DNA from: Albugo candida
Taxonomy: Eukaryota; Oomycota; Peronosporomycetes; Albuginales
NCBI GenBank assembly: GCA_040437565.1
Contig: JBDOQK010000004.1
Span: forward strand, 248,001-312,000
Direction of reading: 5' to 3'
DNA: 64,000 nucleotides
Shown here: positions 48,272-59,900 of the stretch, in pieces
How the letters are laid out: each line of letters begins with the position of its first letter
Numbering within the stretch: the first letter of the stretch is position 1
Notes under the pieces: generated by a model
What the model was told of the DNA's origin: nothing
Databases searched by the model: none
The model's input: only the letters and a program-made list of their open reading frames with translations
Position numbers and translations under genes: made by a program

Positions 48272-48805
48272 CTTGATAGTATTCACTCACACCCTGGTTC
48301 ATTGGCTAAAATTCACACTAATCGACATCAGACGGAAATCAACATACACTCACTTGCAACAACTACTGCCACTCAACTCACTACCACTCAATTCACTCAG
48401 TTGAAAGAAAGCTTCAGATATTCAGCTTTCTAGATCAATCAGCCAATCTCTTATAATCGCGAATACTCACAAAGAAAAAGTTAAGGTTGCTATTTTTTAA
48501 TATTAAAAACATTTTTTTTTTATTATTTTTAGAATGTTGTGTCTATAATTGCAAAATGTTTACGTCTTAAACAAAAGCCAGGTCTGGTAATATACATTTT
48601 CAAGCAAGTTTTATGGTGTATGTGCTGAGTCTATATGGTTAACAAGTTGAATTCAATTCTATAGTGTGTTTGTGCCGAGGTGAAGTTGAAGGTGAGTCAT
48701 CGCGTGTGATGAGTGATGGATTTAAGCCAGTGAATTAGTGATGACAGATGCATTTTAGCCAATAAAGCAAGCGGGTGAATGAATACTATCAAGTGAATAC
48801 TAAAG
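48272..48805. mobile_element. Miniature inverted-repeat element (MITE), interior and right end
   Basis: 48272-48323 (CTTGATAGTATTCACTCAC, then TTCATTGGCTAAAATTCACA) is inverted-complementary to 48728-48793 (landmarks TTAGCCAATAAAGC and GAATGAATACTATCAAG). With the outer 15 bp at 46264-46278 and 48791-48805, this makes a non-coding element of about 550 bp once the nested hAT is removed. It has no ORF. Superfamily unknown. Confidence 0.7.
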
Positions 48806-48900
48806 ACGCCCTTATTTTTAATTTAGATTACGTCATGCCTACTTGAATTATTACTTCCACAACTTTTTTGAAAGTAAATAAGTTTACATTCATAACTACT

Positions 48901-48952
48901 AGAAGTCATTTACGTCTAAGGCTAAATTCAGTAGATACAGATACCTTCAACT
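48901..48952 (+). mobile_element. Solo LINE-type 3' tail, diverged
   Basis: AGAAGTCATTTACGTCTAA and ACCTTCAACT match the ends of LINE A and B, but the hairpin is degenerate (GTCTAA ... AGATAC). Probably an extremely 5'-truncated LINE or short parasitic element. Confidence 0.6.
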
Positions 48953-49450
48953 GAGCTAAACACCAATCACTACTAGACAATTCATTGCCATTTTGTTAAG
49001 CTATAATGCTTCGTAAAGATGCAAAAGTTATTATATACTAACGGCCGAAAATAAAATTTGTTGTGGAAAAGTTCTGCGAAGGAATAATATCTAATTTCTT
49101 ACTAACGCTTGTCCTGAAACTAAGCTTGTAACCGGAATTCTGCAAGACCGCTTATTATGGCCGCTTTTCCGCTATTGCTGCACCTGCATTTCCCTGTGTC
49201 CGATGCTCAGATGCTAAGAGTCAAATGGAAATCGTCACATAAACAGCCTATCACACAGTTGGAACGTTCTGTGTATTAGCCAATCATAAATAATTCTCGA
49301 TTGAAGTTGTTGGAGCACCAATATAGGGTGTGTATGAATGTAATTAGTTAGCAGTGTAAAAACATTTATGTATTTGCAAAAAAGAAAAAGCTGTGAGAGT
49401 AATAATTTAAGGGAATTGCTATTTCCACCCAGCTTTTTGCTATTTCCACC
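48953..49450. other. Intergenic, nothing recognised
   Basis: AT-rich with no ORF above 75 codons and no structured repeat. Confidence 0.5.
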
Positions 49451-49575
49451 CACCAATGTATTTTTTTGACCAATCTGATTACGACGTTATTACCACAGCA
49501 ATATGACTTTCTGACCAATCAGATTACGGCGTTGTTTTCCACCCTACTTTTTACTATTTCCACCCACCTTTCTCA

Positions 49576-51336
49576 ATGTCCTATTTCATCAATTGCAACC
49601 AATCTTTTGCCACTCGTTGTGATATCATTGAACACGTTCGCCACGTGTGTCGTGAGTCTGGCTATGTGGTGCCGATAAAACGTTCAGATGGAGACAGGCG
49701 AGTTTTGCTTGCTTGCGATCTTGGTGGGGAGTATAGGAGACGCTCTGTTGGAAACGTTGAGGGAAAGAAACGAACGGCAGGAAACAGACTGCAGGGGTGT
49801 CATTGAGAGGCTTTTGGAAAGAAATATGGAGATGGTTGCTGGAAGGTCAAAATGCGCAACAGCCAACACAATCATGAACCTTCAGAGAGTATGACTGGGC
49901 ACCCAGGATGCCGAAGAATGACTGAAGAAGAAAAGGGCCGCGTACAGGAACTCGTATCAGCTGGAGTCTCCGCATGTCAGGGATTAACACTTTTGCGTCG
50001 TGAATTTCCCGAATCACTGGCTATGGCGAAAACGTTCTACAACGCCAAAGCGCAATGTCGTCTGAAGGAATTGGCAGGCAGGTCCCCGATCCAGGCTTTG
50101 ATGGATGAACTCACATTGAGAACGTGGACGCATAGTGTTAAAACCACCGGTGATGGGCGCGTCACACATTTGTTCATGGCCCATCCGACATCCATCCGTT
50201 TAGCACACCGGTTTTGTTAGATTCTTCTCTTGAAATGTACGGACAGAACGAACAGATTCAGGATGTCTCTGCTGAGCATTGTTGGACGAACGGGAATGAA
50301 CTCATCATTTTACTTGGCTTTTGCATTTTTATCACGGGAGAGGAATGCAGATTATATCTGGGCATTTAAGCAGTTGCGAAACATGTTGGTCCAAACTCCA
50401 GATGAACTGGTGACAGATCGCGACTTGGCACTAGCTGATACCATTGAACAAATATTTCCGGACTGCGCACATCTCCTATGCATGTGGCATATCGAAAATA
50501 TGTACTTGCGAATTGCAAGAAAGAATTTGGCACGAACGAGGAATGGGAGGAGTTTTTGGAAAGTTGGACAAATGTTTGTCGACAATTGCAAACTATGATG
50601 CAGGATGGAGCGCATTCAAAATCAAGTATGCTGGAAAGTCGGACGTTGTCAGCTATTTAGAGATACCTGGATTCCGCATAAAGCAAAATTTGTGCGTGCC
50701 TGGACAGACAANNNNNNNNNNNNNNNNNNNNNNNNNNNNNNNNNNNNNNNNNNNNNNNNNNNNNNNNNNNNNNNNNNNNNNNNNNNNNNNNNNNNNNNNN
50801 NNNNNNNNNNNAATTGCAAACTATGATGCAGGATGGAGCGCATTCAAAATCAAGTATGCTGGAAAGTCGGACGTTGTCAGCTATTTAGAGATACCTGGAT
50901 TCCGCATAAAGCAAAATTTGTGCGTGCCTGGACAGACAAGTTGATGCATTTTCAAAATACTTCGACGTCGGCGGTCGAAGGAGCGCATTCAGCTATAAAG
51001 CGGCACCTGCAAACATCTACTGTAAATCTGGATCTTGTTCAGTCAAGAATGAAGCAAGCCATTGAGCACCAAGCCCGGAAGCTTGAATCAAACATCGCTA
51101 GCGAACGCATCCGAATCCCACATGTATTCCGTGGTAGTGGAAGTTATGAGCAGCTGGTTGGAAGCGTCTCCGTTTTTGCTCTGAAAAAAATCGAAGAGCA
51201 ATTCAAGAGATCGAAAGAGGATTTGAAGAATGCGTGCAGTCATACATTGCGGAGAACAATGGGATTATCATGTGTGCATAAAGTCCATGAGCTTTATAAC
51301 AGCCCCATGCCCTCAACATTGATCCACCAGCACTGA
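49576..51336 (+). pseudogene. MULE transposase (FAR1-type), broken
   Basis: Mostly in one frame. A FAR1-like DNA-binding head (about 49576-49870) runs from SYFINCNQSFATRCDIIEHVR to HNHEP, a middle region reaches 50220, and the DDE core 50230-50598 reads CTDRTNRFRMSLLSIVG, VTDRDLALADTIEQIFP and LLCMWHIENM. After the gap, 50839-51336 holds SAVEGAHSAIKRHLQ and a SWIM-like CSHTLRRTMGLSCVHKV for DNA contact. In-frame stops lie at 49804-49806 and 50218-50220. In relatives the residue before CTxxTN is the first catalytic Asp; here it is Lys (codon 50233-50235). VTDRD keeps the second Asp. The element is dead. Confidence 0.87.
50712..50811. other. Assembly gap, flanks duplicated
   Basis: 100 N in the MULE. 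The 128 bases at 50584-50711 recur identically at 50812-50939. Confidence 0.97.
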
Positions 51337-51446
51337 CACCTAGGTGACATTATTACAATGCAATAACTGAAGGGCCAAGCAAGTTTCCATCAGGCCGAAC
51401 AACTTGAAAGCACTAGAAAGCCGCTATTTAAATTTCTAGACAGCTT

Positions 51447-51509
51447 AGTTGAAGGTGTCTATATTACTAGAATTAGACTAACTGGCTTCTCTAGTTGTCT
51501 AGGGCTAAA
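51447..51509 (-). mobile_element. Solo LINE-type 3' tail with intact hairpin
   Basis: On the minus strand: CCTAGACAACTAGAGAAGCC, then the hairpin GTCTA-ATT-CTAGT-AAT-A-TAGAC (51457-51478), then CACCTTCAACT. It is closest to the tail at 35731-35775. It lies just right of the MULE, inverted relative to the tail at 48901. Confidence 0.7.
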
Positions 51510-51669
51510 TAACATATATACATATAAAAACGTTTCGTGAAATACCTGTGAGAGATGATAATATGTCGTCTCGCTGATAATCTCGTATCGTAGTAACCTC
51601 AGCACCCTTAATACGAGACTGTGTCCAGCTTGTAAATGCTCTAAAGTTGAAAAAGATGTAAAGTTGTAA

Positions 51670-54600
51670 AAATGGTCCAAAAGTACCGTGGTTTGCAAAT
51701 TGGTGTGCGCCACACTGCGGTGAGCGTAACCAGCCAACTAGGACTAGGATCTGAGTTGCACTTGCATTTTGACTTGTCTATGCCGTACCCGCNNNNNNNN
51801 NNNNNNNNNNNNNNNNNNNNNNNNNNNNNNNNNNNNNNNNNNNNNNNNNNNNNNNNNNNNNNNNNNNNNNNNNNNNNNNNNNNNNNNNNNNNGGATGTAC
51901 CAGATACCTATTCTCGATGCTTGAAGATGTTTCAAGAATTCAAACAGAGGTCCAAACGAGCCGGTCTGCTGGGATATTTTGAGAAAAATCCTAAAGAGCA
52001 GTGTAAATTCTCGTCAACGCGGTTAGACCTATGGATCTTCAGTTTAGAATCCGTCAAATGGTCAAGTTTGAAGTGGATGACATGAGGTCCGATCCGAAGA
52101 TGCTATTCAAACAGTTGACGAAAAAGGCAGCATAGTTCAATGAGTCCTACTTGGCAAGGAAATTTCTCAAGACCGCAACTGGAGACCTCAAACCGACAGG
52201 TTGTGATGCTGAGAAAGCGAAACGACCAACTGCTGCGACAAACAAGCCTAAATGGAAACCGAAGCAGGGATGCTGGAATTGTGGTCAAGATCACTGGCTA
52301 AGTGAATGTCCGAGCTTGAGCGAAGCTGAGAAGAAAGAACTGGCCGCAAAAAAGCGGGCCGAATTTTCCGCGAAAAAGTTACGACGTCAGAGTGACGCTG
52401 ATGCAAAAAAGTGGATGGTATCGTTTGAAATGAACTGTGGGAAGTTATCACTATTCCTGCTTGTCCAGATAACGGAGCAGATGATACCGTTCTTCCCGAG
52501 AGTTTGGTCAGAAGGTTGATCAATGCCGGAATGGAGCTCGATGTGAAGAGCATTTCGTCAAGAAAGTACCAGATAGGAAACGTGGAAGTGCTTAAAGATT
52601 GTAACCAAAAGGTGAACATGCAGTTGTGTCTGCAGACTCCAGTTGGTCCTGTACAGTTCCCGAATACGGATTGTTACATTATTTCAAGAAGCGTCGTGGG
52701 AAATACTTATCGGGAAACCTTTGTCAAATGCGGTTGGTATTGACGTCGACGAGCAGCTGCTTTCTCTAGCTGAGAGTCAGCGTTAATTTGAGAGGGATGG
52801 TGGACTCATGGAAGTTGATGAGTGTTTGGCGGAGGACGCCAATACTGTGGAATAAAAGATAGCACAGATTGTGACTGCCTCGATTAAAAATGGTCAAATG
52901 GAAAAACATCGGGAGCCATTAGTTCGTTTGCTTTCGAAATATCAATGTTGTTTTGCGACAGAATTCTTGGTTTTTACTCCTGCAGAGGTTGAGCCGCTGT
53001 CGTTACAGCTCGTGAAAGATGCACAACCGGTTCGTGGAAGATTTAGAACGTATGCTCCCTTGATGGTTCAAGTGATGAAGGAACATGTGGATAAGCTTCT
53101 TTCAGCAGGTTTCATTTACGAAAACACTAGCTCGAGGTGGAGTTCTCCCTGTTACCTGGAAAAATCAATACAGAATGACCATAGACTATCGGTGGGGGTG
53201 AACAGGATGATTCAGCCGAAGTGTGGTTGAATGCCTTATTTGGCGACAAAAGACGTTATCTTGAAGAAAATGACCACGTTTGGAATTATGGACATGTGTT
53301 CTGGTTTTTGGCAACTTCCTTTAGATGTGCACAGTCAAGAGATGCTACCGATTGCAAAGTCTGTACACCAAATCGTGTACCTCAAGTCGCAGTTGATTCT
53401 GCTTTGTATTTTCAATCAGTTATGATCAAGTGCTTTGAAGTATCATTGGATAATTCAGTTCTCATTTGGATGGACGATCTGTTGTTGTTTGCAGGAGATG
53501 AGGTCACTTTTCTCAAGGTATTAGAGGATGTGTTGAATATTGTGAAAAAATTCAACTTGAAGATCAATCCGGATAAAACCAGGCTGTTCTTGAAAGAAGC
53601 TCGATGGTGTGGGAAGATTCATGATGGAGATGGAATAAAGCAAGATCCTGAGAAGTTACAAGGTCTGCGGGACTTGAGAAGTCCGAATACAGTCAGTGAA
53701 CTACAACAGTTTCTTTGTGGAATGAACAGGTTGAGAGGGTCGATACCAGACTACGCAAGAGTAGTTCGTGTTCTTCAAGAGTTGCTGAAGGTCAAATTGG
53801 CTGGAACGTCAGGAACAAAACGATTGGGGAGAAATATGTCTTTAGTATTGAATCAGGAGCAGATGGATTGCTTTCAGATGGCTAAGGAGCTCTTAATGAA
53901 GAGTGTGAAGCTGCATCACTTGGTGGACACCGCTGTGATATGTCTCTTTACGGATGCGAGCTTGTATGGATTGAGTGTAGTAATAACACAAGTTGTGAAG
54001 TGGAATTCCTCAATTACCGTGGAGAAACAAGCACATCAGGCAGTCATATTCCTATCTGGATACTTTAGTCAAGTCGAGTTATACTGGACGGTCACTGAGA
54101 AGGAGGCGTTTCCTATTGTTATGGCGCTGGATAAGGCAGACTTCATTCTTCGTCGTTTGAATGGATTCAGAATGTATTGTGATCACAAGAATCTCATTCG
54201 CATATTTGCTCCGGACCGAAACACAAAGAAGATCTCGGTTGGAAGACTCCATCGGTGGAGCATGAAACTGATGTCATTTGAATATGAGGCTTATCATATA
54301 GCAGGAATTTTGAAGGTATGGGCGGATATCCTTTCTCGCTGGATAGAGGCACCAGATGAGCTCAAGGCGATAAGAAGGTTGAGCAGAAATCCAACTTTCG
54401 TCTCCGACCAGTACTCTCATATTGATCCATTGAGATCAGGAATCATGCCCCTCCCAACATATGAGGTTATAGGAGAGATGCAGAAGACATATTATCCCGG
54501 TGGAGTTGCCGGTTTGAAATTTTTCAAGTTGAAACAAGTTTGGGAGAAAGCGGGGCTTATTTAGATCCCAAATCAAGATGCGGAAATCAATATTCGACTA

Positions 54601-55923
54601 CTGAATATTGGACGCCATGGTATTGCAGGACATCGGGGCTCAAAGTCTCTATCATCCATGCTGGGAAGAATATTCTGGATACATCAGCTTCAAGGCAAGT
54701 GCGACGAATTTTGTAGGAACTGTGTTATCTGTTTACAAACCAAGGGAGGAAAAACTATACCAAGACCGTGGAGCACTGTACGTGGACACTTCAAACGAAA
54801 CGAGCGATTACATTGGGATTACTGCTTTGTTGATCCATCGTACAATGGTGAGAAATGGGTGCTCGTATTGAAAGATGCTTCCAGTCATTATTGTGTATTG
54901 CGTACTTGTGTTAACCCGAGTGCTGAACATGCTGCTTCGTGCATGCTTGAATGGAAATCGCTGTTTGGAATGCCGAAAATTTGGGTCAGTGATAGTGGAA
55001 CTCACTTCAAAAACAGACACTGAGCTCGCTCGTCTAACCAAATCCTCATACGAATATATTCTTGCGTATTGTCACTGGAAGAAAAGAAGTGTAGAGCGCG
55101 TCATAAGAGATTTACTACAGGTGCTGAGGGCTATGGTGGCAGAAATGATATTGGATATGAAGAAATGGCCTGATATTATATCGAGTGTTATGGGAATATT
55201 GAATTAAACTCCGTGTCAATCGCTCGGTGGAAGAAGTGCTATTGAATGTTTTACAGTATTGAAGCCGGATACTCCACTAGATCGTGTGTATATGCTTGAT
55301 GATTTGGTTAGCCCGAAAGCAGTGGAAATACGTACATGTGATGAAGAGATGCAGATTTTGCACCAGTCACTAGTGGATATTCATCTGGAGATTGCTGATG
55401 AAGCGGAGAGAAGACAACTCCAGAGTCAACTGGCTCAGAGCGTGCAACCTGCGTTACTTACTGTTGGTGATATGGTTATCTGGGCGAAAGTCGACATGAA
55501 ACTGCATTCGAACAAGCAGTGGGTCAATTGGCTCGGCCCCTATCGAGTTGAAGAATGCAAAGAATATTCATGGTGATCAAACACTTGTTCACAGGTCGGG
55601 CAAATGAAGTCCATCACGGTCGGTTGAAATTCTATCGCGATTCGGAGCTAGAGGCAACTGATGACATAGTGGCTCACGTATTAAACCAAGATTTGATGCT
55701 AAATGTGGAGTCGATCCGAGGTCATCGCAAAGTGCACGGGAAATGGGAGTTCCTGATTCAATGGCAGGGTCTCGAAGAGGTGGAGGCATCATGGGAGCCT
55801 TATGTATCTTTGAAGCGAGATGTACCTATTCTAGTCTCGAGATACTGTCAGAGTTGTGACTCAACAGAGTTGAAGACATTGAATTCCCATTTTGGGAGCA
55901 GTGTGGTGGATAATGGCGATTAA
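51670..55923 (+). mobile_element. Ty3/Gypsy retrotransposon fossil with chromodomain
   Basis: Parts in Gypsy order: gag (about 51670-52330) with a CCHC knuckle (C-x2-C-x4-H-x4-C, about 52271-52309), a weak protease region (about 52450-52760), RT (about 52980-53660) with a WMDDLLLF block, RNase H with LFTDASLYG (about 53945-54350), integrase with its zinc-binding head (about 54650-54760) and core (about 54780-55250), and a chromodomain-like tail with WEFLIQWQGLEEVEASWEP (about 55745-55800). The chromodomain points to the chromovirus lineage. I found no paired LTRs. It is broken, with about half a dozen breaks plus one gap. Confidence 0.9.
51793..51892. other. Assembly gap, flanks not duplicated
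   Basis: 100 N in the gag region of the Gypsy fossil; the two flanks differ. Confidence 0.95.
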
Positions 55924-56235
55924 ATGGAAACCAATCGGATCTGTAACGTACATGTACATCGTTGTATTATGGACAGTACGGTACATGTAGATGTGTGGTA
56001 CACATCAGTCTAGTTCATATCTATTGGAGATTAAACCAGTGGCTGTGCGCGAATCCTTCCTTTAGGCTTAGACTAACTAGGAGAATGAACTAAGGACCTT
56101 GGGAAAATAATATACATACTTTTTCCTTTATTTATGTAGTGCTTCCGGATTATTCCAGCCCTCTGATCACAGGCCTCGAGTATTCTAATCCGAAGACCAC
56201 CACAAGGTGCCGAAAAATCATCATCTCTTAAGATA
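55924..56235. other. Flank of the Gypsy fossil, possible 3' end
   Basis: Contains a stretch with repeated ACGTACATGTACAT/GGTACATGTAGATG and the 14-mer TGAACTAAGGACCT at 56086-56099, the inverse of part of the LINE B target site. No matching partner was found left of 51670, so I do not call it an LTR. Confidence 0.35.
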
Positions 56236-56239
56236 TGAA

Positions 56240-56960
56240 TAGTCAGAATTAGTTCTTCCGATTAAAATATTCACTTTGATGTACAATAGTTTGACCGTTA
56301 TCCCATTAACAAAACTGGTAGTGGAAATTTGATGTTGCCTTCGAAGGATAGTAAGTGATTACTTTCCCATTTCTCTCCATGTGGCTCACTTTTCAAAATA
56401 TGGGCGATAATATCTCCAGATTTATCGAAATCCGTGATTTGTGATTGACCATTTATGCTACAAAGTAAAAGATTAGCTTATTACTTCCAAAGCATTGCTT
56501 TTGGCTTACAAATCTGAGATTATGTGATCTTGTGCCTCCACGCCAGTGAGCCCAATAGTAGCTTGATGACTGCCAGCACTCGACCCATCCTCAAAACCGA
56601 AGCAAGGCGTAATTCCGCGCATATCCACAGACCCGGACCACAAGATCGCAGCTGAATAAAGAATCGGCTTCATCATCACGTTGGCACTAGAATGATAAAT
56701 CGCAAATGATCAGTTCGTTGAAGAAACTGTGATCGCGTGTGAGCGCGAGGCTGAGGGTAGGAATTGAGGTGATGTATATTACGCCCTGGCTCCATAGGCT
56801 CAGAGCCAAACATTGACTCCGCGCGATTTGTCCATCTTGTGGGTATTCGATTGGGAAAGAAAGCAACGATATCTACTGTGTTTGCTCGAAATGCTGTGTT
56901 GTTCATCTTGTCAATAGAGATATCGCCACTTCTAAAGTATGTTTATCAGCACATTCGCAC
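56240..56960 (-). repeat. Dispersed family Y, copy 3
   Basis: The clearest Y copy. The minus-strand peptide includes MKPILYSAAILWSGSVDMRG, then ITPCFGFEDGSSAGSHQATI ending at an exon-like boundary near 56515. After a short AT-rich gap with acceptor-like sequence a second piece reads ITDFDKSGDIIAHILKSEPH and GEKWESNHLLSFEGNIKFP (about 56470-56300). The exon-intron look is shared with copy 2. Not a family I recognise. Confidence 0.6.
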
Positions 56961-59900
56961 TATATCCCCGTATAAAGTACATGAGGGGCAGAACAAGTAT
57001 GTGTGATCCTCTCAGAGGCTAGATGAGCTGTGGCGTGCATATATTATTTGCAGATAACTACAGGACCTCGTCTCCGAGCTTAGCCAGAATTTTAATTTAC
57101 ACAAAACCTTCTTTTTTTAAAAGGGAGGTGAAGAGAACACCTAGTTATCCCTTTCGTGTTCCAATTTTTTCTCGAATATTCCAACGACAACGACATCTTT
57201 TATAGCACGCAACTATTGAGATGGGCATCAACCGTATATAAAGGGTGGAGACATAATCTATGCTAGAAATAGTTGAAGAAAGCTCATTATGCTACTTGTT
57301 TTTTAGCTACAGCAGCGAGGCAGAAGAGGTTGCTAATGCACCATCTTTTTGAAGTACTCACAAAGCCTGATTAGTGGAAATCTCAAAAAATTGAAATTGT
57401 GGATGGTCAGAAGTTGATAGTTTTGTGAGCACGGGAAGAGCTGGTATGATCTCCGGTAAATGAGATCCGTTTGAGGGTGCGACAGTAGAGGAAAGAGTTT
57501 TGTATGCAAAGCTTTATCGATTTGAAGTCGCTGTTTCATTATTGAGCAGAGGAAGCTAGATTAATAGTGCCTGATCTAAACAGCATGCCGATAGCGACGA
57601 AATTAGCCAAGTTCTGTGGACAATGCTCCCAGGTCCCGCAACAGGAAGAGGAACATCATCTCTATAACACTGTACTCAGGAAAGTGCTTCTGATGTTCCT
57701 GGAAGAGGCTACCACTTCGTGATCGCACTCAAGCTGGGTTATATCAACATATTCGATCTCTGCATCAGAAAATTCTTCCTTTGTGAACTTTCTTGTTGGC
57801 TTAAAAGAACAGATATTTTTCGTGAGTTGATGTTTTGTACTACTTGTCCACTCCAGCAATAGGNNNNNNNNNNNNNNNNNNNNNNNNNNNNNNNNNNNNN
57901 NNNNNNNNNNNNNNNNNNNNNNNNNNNNNNNNNNNNNNNNNNNNNNNNNNNNNNNNNNNNNNNGGCTTAAAAGAACAGATATTTTTCGTGAGTTGATGTT
58001 TTGTACTACTTGTCCACTCCAGCAATAGGGCAATTGTTTGATGCTTTTGCAAACAAGACAAGAAAAATGACCCGTGTGTTCAATTATTGGTGTTTTCAGA
58101 AGGAATACTCATTTCGGTATCCAAATTCAAACTCGATACCATGGAAGCTTGGTTATAAGGCGATGTCTTTGGAATGAATTTTAGAAGGCTTACTCTTTAT
58201 ACCGAAAGACCGTTGTTCGTCGCTAGATTGAAATAGGCGCATCACCCTGATTTCCTGTCCATTAATGCACAAACTTGATATGACGAACCGTAAGTGCTCA
58301 TACTAGCGGCCAATTCGACACCTACGTGTTCAATGTACTTATGTGGTCTCGTGCTGCTTTTCTCGTCTTTGAATTGGTACAATACATTTAAAATTATAGG
58401 GCTCAGGATGGTGTGACGAGCCTAATCGTCAGAAATGAAGACTTGACAAAATCTGCTTGTTTCTTCCTGATTTTAGATATCTCACGAGGATTTCTGGTAT
58501 ATATCACTTCCTGACTACACGATGTGTCATAGCATCAACGCGCAATCACCTCGCATCTTGGACTCACGCTCGGCAGCTGAAAGAGAATCAGTACAATTTT
58601 CTCTGTGACAAGAGCATGAAGCCAAGTGATACCAGATCGATCACCTCATTGGACGCTTTCGGTCCGCATTGTGATTTTTTAGTGTTCGATTGCTATTTTG
58701 TTATCAGGAGCAATACTGGTGATTGCGAGAAACTTTGTGTGGAACTTTTGTTATCCCCTTGGTTTATATTTGATTAACGTTTGTCACGTTAGTTTTGCAC
58801 AATCCTATCCAAGAAGTGTTGAAAGAAAGCATTGCTGATAATGCTCCGTTCATGAAATCATTCTGCTGTAAGCATAGCGGGATATGTGGTGACTGGTGCT
58901 GATATCGTCGTGTTACTTATGCTTTCCGTATTGCAGATATGTGCATGCGCCAGCCGCGCTCATTCTATTCATACGTGTCCTTTTCTCAACTGCTTCCTTG
59001 ATCCAAGGCGATCTGGGGCTCAACCTCATAATTTAGATGCTAACGTTGACTACAAATGGTATTTTTCAGCTTCAAATGCTTTACAACTTGAAGCCGAAAA
59101 AATATACGAAAAGTATCAATGATGATAGTTTTTGCGGTTTGAGGTTGCTCGATGCCATCTCAAGTATGCCATTCCGCATATCGTCGGAGTCCTCGTTGAT
59201 ATGTCACATACTTAAAAGCACTTCGAATCATTCATGAAATTGTTTTGCAATCTTCAAGTTAATGGAGCTAGCCCGTCGAGGAAACCGAACGTACTAGAAT
59301 GCGCTATGCTTTGCTGTCGGTTTCAGCTTTACTCGATTTAAAACTATCAAAGATAGAACATATTGACAGTGATACTTTTTTTCGTTCATGAAAAGATATT
59401 CAGTTGAGCTTGCTCGTGTGTTCGGGTTCACAGTTGAATCTTTAGCGACTGATTCGGAAATTGCACCCTTCTCTGTCAGCTTGTTTTCGTAACAAAGGAT
59501 TACTGGTGAGTCTTACCGTCCTGGTCTTTGACTCGGTCAATTGTCTCAGACATTTCCAGCTGATCCATTATCATACAGGAACTATTTTATGACTCATCAG
59601 GAGGCGGCGGAATTCTTCTGATACATGCACAAGTTCACTTCGGATTTATGGGCATGCCACTCGTTCCTCCGCGTGCTACAGCTTTGCTTCACCGAGTTCC
59701 TGATTTCCCGTCGTGTTGTTCGTTGCTTATATGATTCTATGCGTCATAGTATCAGCTACCATCAGACTGAAGTTTGTAGATTCACTGATCTCATAGCACT
59801 GATTCTTTATAAAGATTATCCCATATATTGCTGGAGTGTGTGCACGTTTCTCAAATACTTTTTTGTGACGCATAAACGGTACTCTGCGTCGAAAAGCTCC

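Noticed and set aside
46263-48806. CTTTAGTATTCACTT inverted pair as TIRs of one 2.5-kb hAT element
   Set aside because: The hAT has its own ends with CAGTGATGG-type TIRs and an octamer duplication inside. The outer pair belongs to the MITE it landed in, and no 8-bp duplication flanks the outer pair.
56086-56099. 14-mer equal to the inverse of the LINE B target site (AGGTCCTTAGTTCA)
   Set aside because: The surrounding sequence does not align on either side, so I cannot show a shared repeat; it may be a short relic or chance.
55924-56100. 3' LTR of the Gypsy fossil
   Set aside because: No matching sequence was found to the left of the gag region.
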